NCBI RefSeq assembly: GCF_000832305.1
Contig: NZ_CP010536.1
Coordinates: forward strand, 1,116,001-1,180,000
Length of the DNA stretch: 64,000 nt
Source of the DNA: Cupriavidus basilensis
GTDB lineage: Bacteria > Pseudomonadota > Gammaproteobacteria > Burkholderiales > Burkholderiaceae
Direction of reading: 5' to 3'
The translations under genes were made by a program, and so were the position numbers. Below are positions 11,574 to 20,186 of this stretch, one piece after another; position 1 is the first letter of the stretch; every line of letters starts with the position of its first letter. The notes under the pieces were generated by a model. That model saw nothing but the letters and a program-made list of their open reading frames with translations. It ran no database searches and was not told the origin of the DNA.

Positions 11574-13043
11574 TCAGAGCTTGATGCAGATGTTCGCCAC
11601 TTCCGAGTAGAAGTCGAGCGAGTGGCGGCCGCCTTCGCGGCCCAGGCCCGAGAGGCCGACGCCGCCGAAGGGCGTGCGCAGGTCGCGCAGGTACCAGGTG
11701 TTGACCCACGTGAGGCCCACGCGGACCTGGCGCGCCACGCGGTGGGCGCGTGTCAGGTTGGTGGTCCACAGCGCGCAGGCCAGGCCGTAGGCGCTGTCGT
11801 TGACGCGGGCGATGACTTCCTCTTCGCTGTCGAACGGCGCGATATGGCAGACCGGGCCGAAGATTTCCTCGGTGACGCAGCGCGCGCTGTCCGGCAGGCC
11901 GGTCCAGATGGTGGGCATCACGTACGCGCCGTCGTCGCGCGCATCGCCGAACACCGGCACCTTGCCGCCGCAGACCACGGTGGCGCCTTCTTCCACAGCG
12001 AGGCGGAAATACGACTCCACCTTGTCGCGGTGGCCGCGCGAGATCAACGGGCCCATATCCACGCCATCGTCGCCGGGGTGGCCGAGCTTGAGCGCCTGTG
12101 TGCGCGCCTTGAGCGCCGCCACAAAGGCATCGAAGATCGGCCGCGCGACAAACACGCGCTCGGAGCACAGGCAAACCTGACCGGCGTTGGTAAAGGACGA
12201 GCGCAGCACGCCCGCCACCGCGGCGTCGAAATCGGCGTCGGCGAACACAACCGCGGCGTTCTTGCCGCCGAGCTCGAAGGAGATTTCCTTCACGCCGTCG
12301 GCCACCGCACGCATGATGGTGCTGCCGGTCCTGGACTCGCCCGTGAACGTGATGGCGTCGATGCCGTCGTGGCGGGTGAGGAACTCGCCGGTGGAGCCGC
12401 CGCCGAAGCCGTGCAGCAGGTTGAACACGCCGTGCGGCACGCCGGCCTGGTGGATAACCTCGGCCAGCAGCGCGGCGGAGGCCGGGGTCTCTTCCGATGG
12501 CTTGGCCACCACGGTGTTGCCGCACGCGAGCGCGGGCGCCACCTTCCAGGTCAGCAGCAGCAGCGGCAGGTTCCACGGCGAGATGATGCCGACCACGCCC
12601 ACGGGCTTGCGCACCGTGTAGTTGAGTGCGCCCGCGCCATCCGCCGTGGGCGTCTCGTATAGTTCGTTGCCGGCGGTCTTGGCGAGGTCGGCGAAGGTGC
12701 GCAAGTTGGTGACGGCGCGCGCCACGTCCAGCGTGCGGGCCTGGTGCTCGGGGCGGCCGGTGTCTTCCACCTCGGCGGCCACGAACGCGTCGAAGCGGGC
12801 TTCGATGCCGTCGGCGATGCGGTGCAGCAGCGCCGCGCGCTGTTGTACGTCGAGTTGTCCCCAGGGGCCTTGCAGCGCGCGCCGCGCGGCTTGCACCGCG
12901 CGGTCCACGAGCGCCGCATCGGCTTCGCACACGTTGGCGACAAGGTGGCCGTCGACCGGGCAGGTGTCGGGAAAAGTGCCGGCGCTGGCGACGAACTCGC
13001 CGTCGATGTAGTGCCGGATGAGTGGAATGTTCTGCTTGGGCAC
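11574..13043 (-). CDS. nbaE: 2-aminomuconic 6-semialdehyde dehydrogenase
   Basis: A 489-aa aldehyde dehydrogenase superfamily member. Catalytic residues are Asn158 (SPWNLP), Glu257 (FELGGKN) and Cys291 ([12 protein letters not shown]); the NAD loop is FTGESRTGS. It oxidises 2-aminomuconate semialdehyde to 2-aminomuconate. The start is a GTG at 13043 ([16 protein letters not shown] follows), supported by GGAG about eight bases upstream. It is the first structural gene of the operon, just downstream of the LysR gene. Confidence 0.93.
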   Translation of the reverse strand: MPKQNIPLIRHYIDGEFVASAGTFPDTCPVDGHLVANVCEADAALVDRAVQAARRALQGPWGQLDVQQRAALLHRIADGIEARFDAFVAAEVEDTGRPEHQARTLDVARAVTNLRTFADLAKTAGNELYETPTADGAGALNYTVRKPVGVVGIISPWNLPLLLLTWKVAPALACGNTVVAKPSEETPASAALLAEVIHQAGVPHGVFNLLHGFGGGSTGEFLTRHDGIDAITFTGESRTGSTIMRAVADGVKEISFELGGKNAAVVFADADFDAAVAGVLRSSFTNAGQVCLCSERVFVARPIFDAFVAALKARTQALKLGHPGDDGVDMGPLISRGHRDKVESYFRLAVEEGATVVCGGKVPVFGDARDDGAYVMPTIWTGLPDSARCVTEEIFGPVCHIAPFDSEEEVIARVNDSAYGLACALWTTNLTRAHRVARQVRVGLTWVNTWYLRDLRTPFGGVGLSGLGREGGRHSLDFYSEVANICIKL

Positions 13044-13196
13044 GGGTTGGTCTCCGTGCTGCGCGGGTTGGGGGAGGGGTGCGCAGCGAGGACCAGTATA
13101 TGGAGCGCCCCCCGGCCTTGCATAATGAAGAAGAAGGCCCCCGGTATTCCAAAATGGCATGTCTGGACGGGGCCAGGGTGGCCTGTTTCGCGGCGC
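13044..13196 (-). promoter_or_regulatory. Presumed promoter region of the nba operon
   Basis: A 153-bp gap between the LysR gene and nbaE. In the transcript sense a TTGGAA (13152-13147) and a CATTAT (13127-13122) could be -35 and -10 boxes, though the 19-base spacing is long. A LysR box cannot be fixed with confidence. Confidence 0.3.
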
Positions 13197-14165
13197 TCAG
13201 CGCGCTTGCGACAGTGCGGCGGCTTCGCGCAGGCAGGCGATGAAATGCGCGGCGGCGGGAGCCGGCGCGCGGTCCGTGCGCACCGAATAGCCGATGGTGC
13301 CAAAGCGCCCGATATCGCCCAGGTCGAGGATGGCCAGCAGCCCGAGGCGCGCAAAATGATCGGCCACGTCGCGCGCCATCAGGCCGATGGCGCCGAGATC
13401 CTGCATCAGGCCGATATTGGTCAGCAGCGAGAGCGACTCCACCAGGTTGGCGGGCACCTGCAGGCCGGCATCGAGGAACATGCGCTCGGCGGCCAGGCGC
13501 GCGGGAGATTCGTTCAGCGGGAGGATCCACGGATGCGCGGCCAGTTCAGCCAGGCGCAGGCCGGCGCTGATCGCCAGCGGGTTGTCGCGTGCCACCACCA
13601 CGCACATCGCGGTGTCGTACAACGCGGTATGCGTGAGTGCGAACATGCGGGCAAGCGGCAGATCGCTCTCCGGCAGGCGGCCGATGACCAGATCGAGCTC
13701 GCCAGTGGCGAGGGCGGGGAAGAGGCGGTCGGTGGGGGCTTCGCGCACCGTCACCAGGATGCCGGGGCGGCGGGTCTTCATCAGCGCGATGGTGCGCGGC
13801 AGCAGCCGGGCCGAGGCGGAGATCAGCGTGCCGACGATGACGTTGCCGGTGTCGCCCGAGCGGAAGCTGTTGAGCTCGTCGGTGAGGTAGCGCAGCTCGG
13901 CGATGACCGACTTCACGCGCTCGCCCAGCAGCAGGCCGTAGCTGGTGGGCACCACGCCGCGGTTGGTGCGCTCGAACAAGGGGACTTCGAGGTCTTCTTC
14001 CAGTTCCTGGATCGCCTTGGTGACGGCGGGCTGGGTCAGGCTCAGCTCACGCGCTGCCCGCACGATGGAGCCGGACTGCAGCACGCGATCGAAGATCAGC
14101 AGGGGCTTGAGCTTGAGGCGGCGCAGCATCACGTCGCTCAAGGTAACGGTGGGACGGCTGGACAT
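13197..14165 (-). CDS. nbaR: LysR-family regulator of the 3-hydroxyanthranilate operon
   Basis: A 322-aa LysR regulator. The winged helix-turn-helix is at about residues 15-75 ([20 protein letters not shown], then [14 protein letters not shown]). The C-terminal effector domain contains [12 protein letters not shown] and the late [10 protein letters not shown] segment. The start [12 protein letters not shown] at 14165 is chosen on homology feel; MCLM nine bases upstream is possible and neither has a good ribosome site. It reads in the same direction as the nba genes and sits directly before them, so it most likely activates them in response to a pathway intermediate. Confidence 0.87.
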   Translation of the reverse strand: MSSRPTVTLSDVMLRRLKLKPLLIFDRVLQSGSIVRAARELSLTQPAVTKAIQELEEDLEVPLFERTNRGVVPTSYGLLLGERVKSVIAELRYLTDELNSFRSGDTGNVIVGTLISASARLLPRTIALMKTRRPGILVTVREAPTDRLFPALATGELDLVIGRLPESDLPLARMFALTHTALYDTAMCVVVARDNPLAISAGLRLAELAAHPWILPLNESPARLAAERMFLDAGLQVPANLVESLSLLTNIGLMQDLGAIGLMARDVADHFARLGLLAILDLGDIGRFGTIGYSVRTDRAPAPAAAHFIACLREAAALSQAR

Positions 14166-14303
14166 GAGGCACATTGCATTGACACGCCTGGTGGGGCGCA
14201 AGACCATGCGCCGATGAAAGGGTGGGCACCGGTGCCGCCATATTGAGGTTTACCGCCGGCGTGGCGCGCGGGCCGCGCCGGTGTGCCTGTCGCCGCTGGT
14301 CGC

Positions 14304-15404
14304 CTACTCCGGCTGGATGCCGGCCGCTTCGATCACCGGCTTCCACTTCTTCTGGTCCTGCTTGATGCGCTGCGCGAATGCCTCGCGCGTCTCACCCAGC
14401 GGGATAATGCCGGCACTCTCCAGGTGCGCGCGGAACTCCGGCTCGGCGATGATCTTCTTCGCCTCGGCGCCGATCTTGTCCACGATCTCGGGCGGCATCT
14501 TCGACGGGCCGACCAGGCCGTTCCACGTATCCACCTGATGGCCGGGATAGCTCTCGGCGATGGTGGGCAGCGACGGCAGCTGCGCCAGGCGCTTGTCGCT
14601 GGATACGGCGAGCAGGCTGAGCTTGCCGGTGCCCGCGTACGGCATCACCTCGGACACGCTGGCGCTGTACAGGTCGATCTGGCCAGCCAGCACGTCGGCC
14701 AGCGCCGGCGCGCCACCGCGGTACGGCACCATGGTGGCTTGCACGCCGGCGCGGCTCAGGAACAGCAGCGCGGAGAGCTGGGTCAGGCCGCCGTTGCCGG
14801 CGTGGCCTACGTTGAGCTTGCCGGGGTTCTCCTTGCCATAGCGCACCAGGTCCGCCACGGTCTTGAAGTTGTGCCGGGTGCTGGCGGCGAGAATGAAGGG
14901 GTTGCCCCCGACGTTGACGATCGGCACGAAGTCTCGCACCGGGTCGTAGCGGATCTTGTTGGTCATCGGGGCGGTGACGATCTGCGTCATCGTCGACATG
15001 AACAGCACATAGCCGTCGGCCGGTGCGCGCGCGACATACTCCGCTGCGATCAGGCCGCCCGCGCCACCGCGGTTGTCCACCACGAAGGGCTTGCCAAAGG
15101 TCCTGCCCAGGCGCTCCGCCAGCAAGCGCGCGATCATGTCAGTATTGCCACCGGGGGCGAACGGCACCACGATGGTGACCGCACGGGCGGGCCAGGGCTC
15201 CTGCGCGTGGACGGCCGCGGGCAGGGCAGCCGCGAAGGCCAGCGCCAGGCCTGCGGCGAGGCGGCCGCCGAGTTTGCCTGCAATGCGCTTGCATGTTTTC
15301 GCCGTGCTGGCGGTTTGTGTCGGCAGCGCAATTGGCAGCGCGAATGGCATCGCGCCTGCTGCCTTTTGCGTCCATGTGCAGCGGACGCTGTGTGTCTTCA
15401 TCAT
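14304..15404 (-). CDS. Bug/TctC-type periplasmic solute-binding protein
   Basis: A 366-aa extracytoplasmic binding protein of the tripartite tricarboxylate transporter (Bug) family. A long basic N-region is followed by a hydrophobic core and a signal peptidase site after AAVHA, before QEPWPARAVT. Typical Bug strands follow: IVVPFAPGGNTDMIAR, VDNRGGAGG and GHAGNGGLTQ. No TctA/TctB membrane partners are in the window, as is common for orphan Bug proteins. It is the last gene of the second catabolic operon, 69 bases after the nitroreductase, so it probably binds the carboxylated substrate of that pathway. Confidence 0.92.
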   Translation of the reverse strand: MMKTHSVRCTWTQKAAGAMPFALPIALPTQTASTAKTCKRIAGKLGGRLAAGLALAFAAALPAAVHAQEPWPARAVTIVVPFAPGGNTDMIARLLAERLGRTFGKPFVVDNRGGAGGLIAAEYVARAPADGYVLFMSTMTQIVTAPMTNKIRYDPVRDFVPIVNVGGNPFILAASTRHNFKTVADLVRYGKENPGKLNVGHAGNGGLTQLSALLFLSRAGVQATMVPYRGGAPALADVLAGQIDLYSASVSEVMPYAGTGKLSLLAVSSDKRLAQLPSLPTIAESYPGHQVDTWNGLVGPSKMPPEIVDKIGAEAKKIIAEPEFRAHLESAGIIPLGETREAFAQRIKQDQKKWKPVIEAAGIQPE

Positions 15405-15473
15405 GTGTCTGCTCCGTGGTGATTGCCGGCGTTCTTCGCTGGGGGAAGCGCCGCGCGCATTGTTTTCGGAAAT

Positions 15474-16058
15474 CTACTCGATGCGACAGGCCTGTCCAAA
15501 CGCGAGCCGGGGCAGCCGCGGGAACAGGCGCGCAGGGTCGCCGCGGCCGAGGTTGCACAGAAAGTTGACGCGCCAGCGGCCATCGGGGAAGAAGGCCTGG
15601 TTGACGGCCCCGGCGTCGAAGCCCGAGAGCGGCCCGCAGTCCAGCCCCAGCGCGCGGGCGGCCAGGATCAGGTAGCCGCCCTGCATGGAGCCGTTGCGCA
15701 TCGCTGTTTCCTGCGACAACGATGCGTTGGCGGCGAACATCTCGTACATCGCCGGGCGATGCGGGAACAGGGCCTCGGCCAGCGCGTGGAACTGCGTGTC
15801 GTAAGCGACGATAGCGGTGACCGGCGCCTGCATGACCTTGTCCACATTGGCGGGCGCGAGCGCCGGCAAGAGCTTGGCCTTGGCCTCGGGCGAGCGCGCG
15901 AACACCAGCCGCATCGGGCAGCAGTTGGCGCTGGTCGGGCCTTGCCGCACGAGTTCGTACAGGCGCTCCAGCGTAGCGTCGTCAAGGTCGCCGTCCAGCC
16001 AGCCGTTGTGGCTGCGGGCCGCCATGAACAGCGTATCGAGCGTGGCGGTGTCGATCAT
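15474..16058 (-). CDS. RutE-like nitroreductase family protein
   Basis: A 194-aa FMN-binding nitroreductase-fold protein close to RutE/YdfG-linked malonic semialdehyde reductases: FMAARSHNGWLDGDLDD, GPTSANCCPMRLVF, MQGGYLILAARALGLDCGPLSGFD and VNFLCNLGRGD are the family blocks. RutE acts in pyrimidine breakdown by reducing 3-oxopropanoate. Here it follows a RidA protein with an ATGA overlap, and GAGGAGG stands four bases before the start. There is no rutA or rutB nearby, so the substrate is probably a reactive aldehyde or enamine made by this operon. Confidence 0.88.
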   Translation of the reverse strand: MIDTATLDTLFMAARSHNGWLDGDLDDATLERLYELVRQGPTSANCCPMRLVFARSPEAKAKLLPALAPANVDKVMQAPVTAIVAYDTQFHALAEALFPHRPAMYEMFAANASLSQETAMRNGSMQGGYLILAARALGLDCGPLSGFDAGAVNQAFFPDGRWRVNFLCNLGRGDPARLFPRLPRLAFGQACRIE

Positions 16059-16468
16059 GCGGCCTCCTCGTCGCGCCATGCGGTGGCGGTGATCTCCACG
16101 CGCATGTCCGGATGGGGCAGCGCGGCTACTGCCAGGCACGTGCGCGTGGGCACGGCGGCGGGGAAGTGGCGCGCGTAGGCGGCGTTGAAGGTGTCGTAGT
16201 CGGCCATGTCGATGAGGTAGCAGGTCATGGCCACGCAATCGGCCAGGCCCATGCCTTCGCTGGCGAGCGCGCGCTCGATCTTGCCCAGCACGCAATCGGT
16301 CTGCGCGGCAATGTCGTACACGCGCGTGCCGCCGGCGGCCACGCTGACGCCGGCGCAGCCATCGGCCGTGCGTGCGCTCATGCCGCTGACGTGCACATGC
16401 CGCCCGGCGCGTCGGCTGGCCGTGTAGCGCGCCAGCGGTGGCGGGTCCTGCCGCACCGGCGCGTTCAT
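16055..16468 (-). CDS. RidA/YjgF-family enamine deaminase
   Basis: A 137-aa RidA-fold protein, the second in the window after NbaF. HVHVSGMSAR, the PTRTCLAV arginine and the end strand VEITATAW are present. RidA-type enzymes hydrolyse enamines or imines to ketones and ammonia; in this setting it resembles both RutC and 2-aminomuconate deaminase. Both its ends overlap neighbours by four bases, so it is coupled to the aldolase before and the nitroreductase after. A nitrogen-bearing substrate for the operon is implied. Confidence 0.87.
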   Translation of the reverse strand: MNAPVRQDPPPLARYTASRRAGRHVHVSGMSARTADGCAGVSVAAGGTRVYDIAAQTDCVLGKIERALASEGMGLADCVAMTCYLIDMADYDTFNAAYARHFPAAVPTRTCLAVAALPHPDMRVEITATAWRDEEAA

Positions 16469-17379
16469 GCTGGCAGCGCCACGCCGCGCAGTGCCGGCAT
16501 GGCGGTGGCCATGGCTTGCGAGAGCTGCAGGGCGGCATCGGCCGCGAGCGGCACCAGCGGCGGGCGCACGTGACGCCAGCCCGCGTCGCCCGCTAGCAGC
16601 GACAAGGTGTGCTTGACGGCAGCCACCATCGGGAAGCGCTCCGCGGCCTTGCGCACCGAGGTGATGCTGTCGTTCAGGCGCGCGGCCTCGGTCACCGAGC
16701 CATAGGCCAGCGCGATATCGCGCGCGTTGATGTTGTTGGTGGCGGAGATGCAGCCGGCGGCGCCCAGCGCCAGGCTGCGCAGCATCAGGATTTCCGAGGC
16801 GGGGAAGATCGACAGCGCGGGGAAGCGCTCCAGCATCGCCATCACGTTGTCCCAGTCGCCGCTGCTGTCCTTCACGCCGGCGATCTGCGTGGGAAAGGCC
16901 GCCACCAGCCGCTCGATCAACGACAAGGTGATGGGCACGCCCGACATGGCGGGAATGTGATACAGCACGACGCGCAGCGCGGGATCGTCCACGCGCTGGA
17001 TCAGTTCGCGGTAGTAGGCGAACACGCCGTCCTCCTGCACGTTCTTGAAGAAGAACGGCGGCAGCACCAGCACGCCCGCGCAGCCTCGGTCGATGGCATG
17101 GCGGGTCAACGCCACGGCGTCGCCAATGGCGCAGCAGCCGGTGCCGACCAGCACGCGCTCACCCGGGATGCCGGCGTCGATCACGGCGTCGACCAGCGCC
17201 ATGCGCTCCTCGAAGGTCTCCGAGCAGGCTTCGCTATTGGTGCCGGAAATCGCCACGCCGGCGCCGTCGGCCACCAGGCGCTGGCAGTGCGCAACGAAGG
17301 CCGGCAGGTTGATCGAGAGATCGTTGTTGAAGGGCGTGACCACGGGCGCGAACACGCCGCGCAGTTTGTCTGCTGCCAT
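16465..17379 (-). CDS. DapA/NAL-family class I aldolase
   Basis: A 304-aa (beta/alpha)8 protein of the dihydrodipicolinate synthase / N-acetylneuraminate lyase family. The Schiff-base lysine is in AGVKDSSGDW and the catalytic tyrosine in VVLYHIPAMSGVPI. The usual GTTGE motif is GTNSE here, so the second threonine of true DapA is asparagine, closer to sugar-acid and pyruvate aldolases. It probably makes or breaks a pyruvate C-C bond in a catabolic route rather than making lysine. AGGAG stands upstream of the ATG, and the 46-base gap before it is CAA-rich. Confidence 0.88.
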   Translation of the reverse strand: MAADKLRGVFAPVVTPFNNDLSINLPAFVAHCQRLVADGAGVAISGTNSEACSETFEERMALVDAVIDAGIPGERVLVGTGCCAIGDAVALTRHAIDRGCAGVLVLPPFFFKNVQEDGVFAYYRELIQRVDDPALRVVLYHIPAMSGVPITLSLIERLVAAFPTQIAGVKDSSGDWDNVMAMLERFPALSIFPASEILMLRSLALGAAGCISATNNINARDIALAYGSVTEAARLNDSITSVRKAAERFPMVAAVKHTLSLLAGDAGWRHVRPPLVPLAADAALQLSQAMATAMPALRGVALPA

Positions 17380-17425
17380 GGGAAAGTCTCCTGTCTTGTT
17401 GTTTGTTGTTCGCTGTTTCTGCTTG

Positions 17426-18403
17426 TTATTTCGAGGCGGGGCGTTGCGTGACCACGGATTCGATGAAGTCGCTCAGCGCATCGGCCAGCGCGGCGTCCGC
17501 GCTGCCCAGATGCGCCACCACGGAGGTATGGTTGTGGTGCGGCACCTGGATCACGCGCGGCGCGCGCCGCTGCGCCTCGGCGACGCGCGCGGCGTACTGC
17601 AGGGCGTAGAGGTCGAGGTAGGGATTCTCATGCTCGGCGAACACCACCATCAGCGGCGCCGTCAGCCGCTGCGCAAACGCCATCGGCGCGCGTTGCTGCT
17701 GCTGCGCGCTGTGCGCGCCGTAGTAGGCGATGACGCCGCCAGCGTTGGGGTTGTCCGGCAACGTGTCGGCTTGCAGGCGCGCGCTGACCAGCACCGCGCC
17801 AGCCACGCCCGCGGCCTCGCCGTCGAACAGCGGATCGCTCAATGCGCTGGCCACGTGGCTGCCGCCGGCCGAATGGCCGATGAGCACGATGCGCCGGGCG
17901 TCACCGCCGTAGGCGCCCACCGATGCGCGCAGCCATGCCACTGCCGCCACCACATCTTGCGCGCCGGCGGGATAGGGCGCCTGCGGTGCAAGCCGGTATT
18001 CCAGGTTCACGCCAACATAGCCCAACCGTGCGAACAGGCGCGGCACGTTGGCGTAGATGTAGGGGCTGGCGTCCTTGTTGCCGCGCAGGAAGGCGCCGCC
18101 GTGCACGAACACCACCACGGGCAGCGCGCTGGCCGGCGTGACATCGGGCGGCAGGTAGAGATCGAGCTGCTGGCGCGGATCCCCGCCGTAGGCCAGGCCC
18201 GCCACGCGCCGCACGCCGTCGGCGGGCAGTGCCGCGTGGACGGCGTCATAGATCTCGCAGACCTGCTTGCGGTTGCCCTGGATATCGCGCGCCCAGTCAC
18301 GCCCCAGCGCGCGCATGGCATCGCGCTGCGCGGGCGAGAGGCCTGGCAGGGCCGGGTCACTCAGCCGGCTCTGCGGACCCGGCGGGCTGGCACCCTGGCT
18401 CAT
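17426..18403 (-). CDS. Alpha/beta hydrolase (HSL/carboxylesterase type)
   Basis: A 325-aa esterase-like hydrolase. The oxyanion-hole motif is VFVHGGAFLRG, the nucleophile serine is in LIGHSAGGSH, and the acid and histidine lie in the C-terminal part (VVFAEHENPY; VPHHNHTS). No signal peptide. The N-terminal 40 residues are a helical cap. The start overlaps the stop of the VOC gene by four bases. It may hydrolyse an ester, amide or ring-cleavage product of the operon's substrate; kynurenine formamidase-like enzymes share this fold, but no specific assignment is possible. Confidence 0.86.
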   Translation of the reverse strand: MSQGASPPGPQSRLSDPALPGLSPAQRDAMRALGRDWARDIQGNRKQVCEIYDAVHAALPADGVRRVAGLAYGGDPRQQLDLYLPPDVTPASALPVVVFVHGGAFLRGNKDASPYIYANVPRLFARLGYVGVNLEYRLAPQAPYPAGAQDVVAAVAWLRASVGAYGGDARRIVLIGHSAGGSHVASALSDPLFDGEAAGVAGAVLVSARLQADTLPDNPNAGGVIAYYGAHSAQQQQRAPMAFAQRLTAPLMVVFAEHENPYLDLYALQYAARVAEAQRRAPRVIQVPHHNHTSVVAHLGSADAALADALSDFIESVVTQRPASK

Positions 18404-18993
18404 GCCGCGTCTCCGGCTTGCGAGTCCGCGGGCCAGTCTTCGTCCTTGGCCGGTTGCTTGCCATGCTTGGCGGCGAGCATGGCGGCGGGCGGGGTCACCA
18501 CGAAGTGCGCCAGGCGATGGCGGTCGAAGGATTCGAGGTTGCGCTCCCAGGTTTGCGGCTCGTGCTCGGTATCGGTGGCGATGCGCTCCATCTCGGTGTA
18601 GATCTCGACGTTGTTGCCGTCCGGGTCCTTGAACACCAGGAACCAGTTGCCGCCCGGCCCATGCTGGCCGATGCCGCGCTCGATCACCACGCCGTGGCTG
18701 CGCGCTACGTCCACCGCGCGCTTCATCTCGTCCAGAGACTCCACGTAGTAGGAGAAATGCTCCAGGCCGGGGCGCGTGTAGCGCGGCAGGTCGTCGCGCT
18801 CGGCGCTGTCCTCGGGCAGGCGCGAGAGCGCCAGGTCGTGGTGGTCCTCGCCGGCGCGCAGGAAGACCATCTGGTCGGCGATGCGGTCCGAGACCTTGAG
18901 GCCCATCACTTCCGTATAGAAGCGGGTGGATTGTTCCAGGTCGCGCACCATCAGCACCAGGTGGCCCAGCTTGCGGGTACGTATCGGGTTCAT
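18400..18993 (-). CDS. VOC-family protein, likely extradiol dioxygenase
   Basis: A 197-aa single-domain vicinal-oxygen-chelate protein. The metal triad of type I extradiol dioxygenases can be seen: His in RKLGHLVLMV near residue 10, His in GLEHFSYYV near 78 and Glu in GNNVEIYTE near 131. The C-terminal 60 residues are charged and less conserved. TGGAGGAG precedes the ATG at 18993. Its place between an FAH-family hydrolase and an alpha/beta hydrolase is the common gene order of meta-cleavage pathways, so ring cleavage is a fair inference. Confidence 0.85.
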   Translation of the reverse strand: MNPIRTRKLGHLVLMVRDLEQSTRFYTEVMGLKVSDRIADQMVFLRAGEDHHDLALSRLPEDSAERDDLPRYTRPGLEHFSYYVESLDEMKRAVDVARSHGVVIERGIGQHGPGGNWFLVFKDPDGNNVEIYTEMERIATDTEHEPQTWERNLESFDRHRLAHFVVTPPAAMLAAKHGKQPAKDEDWPADSQAGDAA

Positions 18994-19075
18994 GCCAGTC
19001 TCCTCCAGGTCGCCATGGCGATGCGTGTGGGCGCAGTGTGCCTGCGCCGCGTGCGCATTGCCACGGCGGTGGTGT

Positions 19076-20014
19076 TCAACGCGCCGCCAGTGCTTCCAGC
19101 GCCACTGCGTTCTCGATCGAGCCAATGCCTTCGATCCAGGCCACCATGTTGTCGCCGGGTTTGAGGAACACGCCGCGTCCCATGCCGACGCCATCCGGCG
19201 TGCCGGTGGCGATCAGGTCACCCGGCTGCAGCGTCAGGATGCGCGACAGGTAGGCGATCTGCTCGGCCACCGAGAAGATCATCTGCGAGGTATTGCCGTC
19301 CTGCATGGTTTCACCGTTCACGGTTAGCGACATGCGCAGGTTCTGCGGGTCGGCGATGCAGCCCGCCGGCACCACCCACGGGCCCATGGGGCCGAAGGTA
19401 TCGAAGCTCTTGCCGCGGAACCAGTCGTGGGTGAAGGGATAGTCGGTGCGGCGGTTGAGGTCGCGCGCGCTGATGTCGTTGAAGACGGTATAGCCGGCGA
19501 TGACCGATAGCGCGTCTTCCACCGGAACGTGGCGGCAGCGCTGGCCGATCACCACGCCAAGTTCCACTTCCCAGTCGAGCTTGGCCGTTTCCGGCGGCAT
19601 CAGCACGGTCGCGCCGGTGGGGATCACGCTGGTTTCCGCCTTCATGAAGGCATAAGGCTGGCTCTCGCTGCGAGCTGCCAGTTTGGTGCCCATCTCATCG
19701 GCGTGGTCGTAGAAGTTCGACGCCACGCCAAAGATGCGGCCCGGCTGGTAAGGCACGGCGTAGGTGGCAGCCGCATCCACCGCGGCGAGCTTGCCGCTGG
19801 TTGCCAGTTGTGCGGCGCGGCCGGCCATGTCGGCCAGCAATGGTGCGTGTTGCGCCCACCGCGCAAACACCTGGTTCATGTCGCCGGGCAGGCTGGCGGG
19901 ATCGATCTCGCAAGCACGTCCGAGTGCGGCCAGGTCATACAGGGTATCTGCGACTACCAGGCCGGCGCGCTTGTCGCCGGCGAGTTCATAGGTTGCGAGG
20001 CTGTGCCAGTTCAC
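19076..20014 (-). CDS. Fumarylacetoacetate hydrolase family protein
   Basis: A 312-aa FAH-superfamily enzyme. An N-terminal domain is followed from about residue 95 by the catalytic core: FGVASNFYDHADEMG, the metal-binding acids in LDWEVELGVVIG, ISARDLNRR and the late GDLIATGTPDGVG. Members hydrolyse C-C bonds, decarboxylate or isomerise 2-keto acids. It begins with GTG, with AAGGAG five bases upstream. It is the first gene of a minus-strand operon reading through to the Bug protein at 14304, and a TGTATACA palindrome lies 92 bases upstream. Confidence 0.9.
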   Translation of the reverse strand: MNWHSLATYELAGDKRAGLVVADTLYDLAALGRACEIDPASLPGDMNQVFARWAQHAPLLADMAGRAAQLATSGKLAAVDAAATYAVPYQPGRIFGVASNFYDHADEMGTKLAARSESQPYAFMKAETSVIPTGATVLMPPETAKLDWEVELGVVIGQRCRHVPVEDALSVIAGYTVFNDISARDLNRRTDYPFTHDWFRGKSFDTFGPMGPWVVPAGCIADPQNLRMSLTVNGETMQDGNTSQMIFSVAEQIAYLSRILTLQPGDLIATGTPDGVGMGRGVFLKPGDNMVAWIEGIGSIENAVALEALAAR

Positions 20015-20105
20015 CTTGTCTCCTTGTCATTTGTGTTCAGGGTGACGGAAAGCACTGGGTTTCAATCGCCATGCATTTCCGTCTATGGGAATACTTTAAG
20101 TGATG

Positions 20106-20117
20106 CGTGTATACACG
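20106..20117. promoter_or_regulatory. GntR-type operator site 1 (TGTATACA)
   Basis: Perfect 12-bp palindrome CGTGTATACACG between the divergent FAH-family gene (start 20014) and the 2-hydroxyacid dehydrogenase gene (start 20187). The same core GTGTATACAC or ATGTATACAC recurs before the VOC gene at 21653 and the porin at 23798. Confidence 0.65.
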
Positions 20118-20186
20118 TCAACGTCTTCGTGATAATTTTGTTCAACACCGCTTCCAGGCGGATTCGATGACGGAGGAGAAAAGAAG

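Noticed and set aside
13122..13152. A firm sigma-70 promoter call for nbaE
   Set aside because: TTGGAA and CATTAT are 19 bases apart and poorly matched, so only a low-confidence region entry was made.
10741..13530. Minus-strand frame extending acetaldehyde dehydrogenase to over 1200 residues
   Set aside because: The extra part is Arg/Ala/Pro-rich and overlaps the well-supported nbaH and nbaE genes in another frame.
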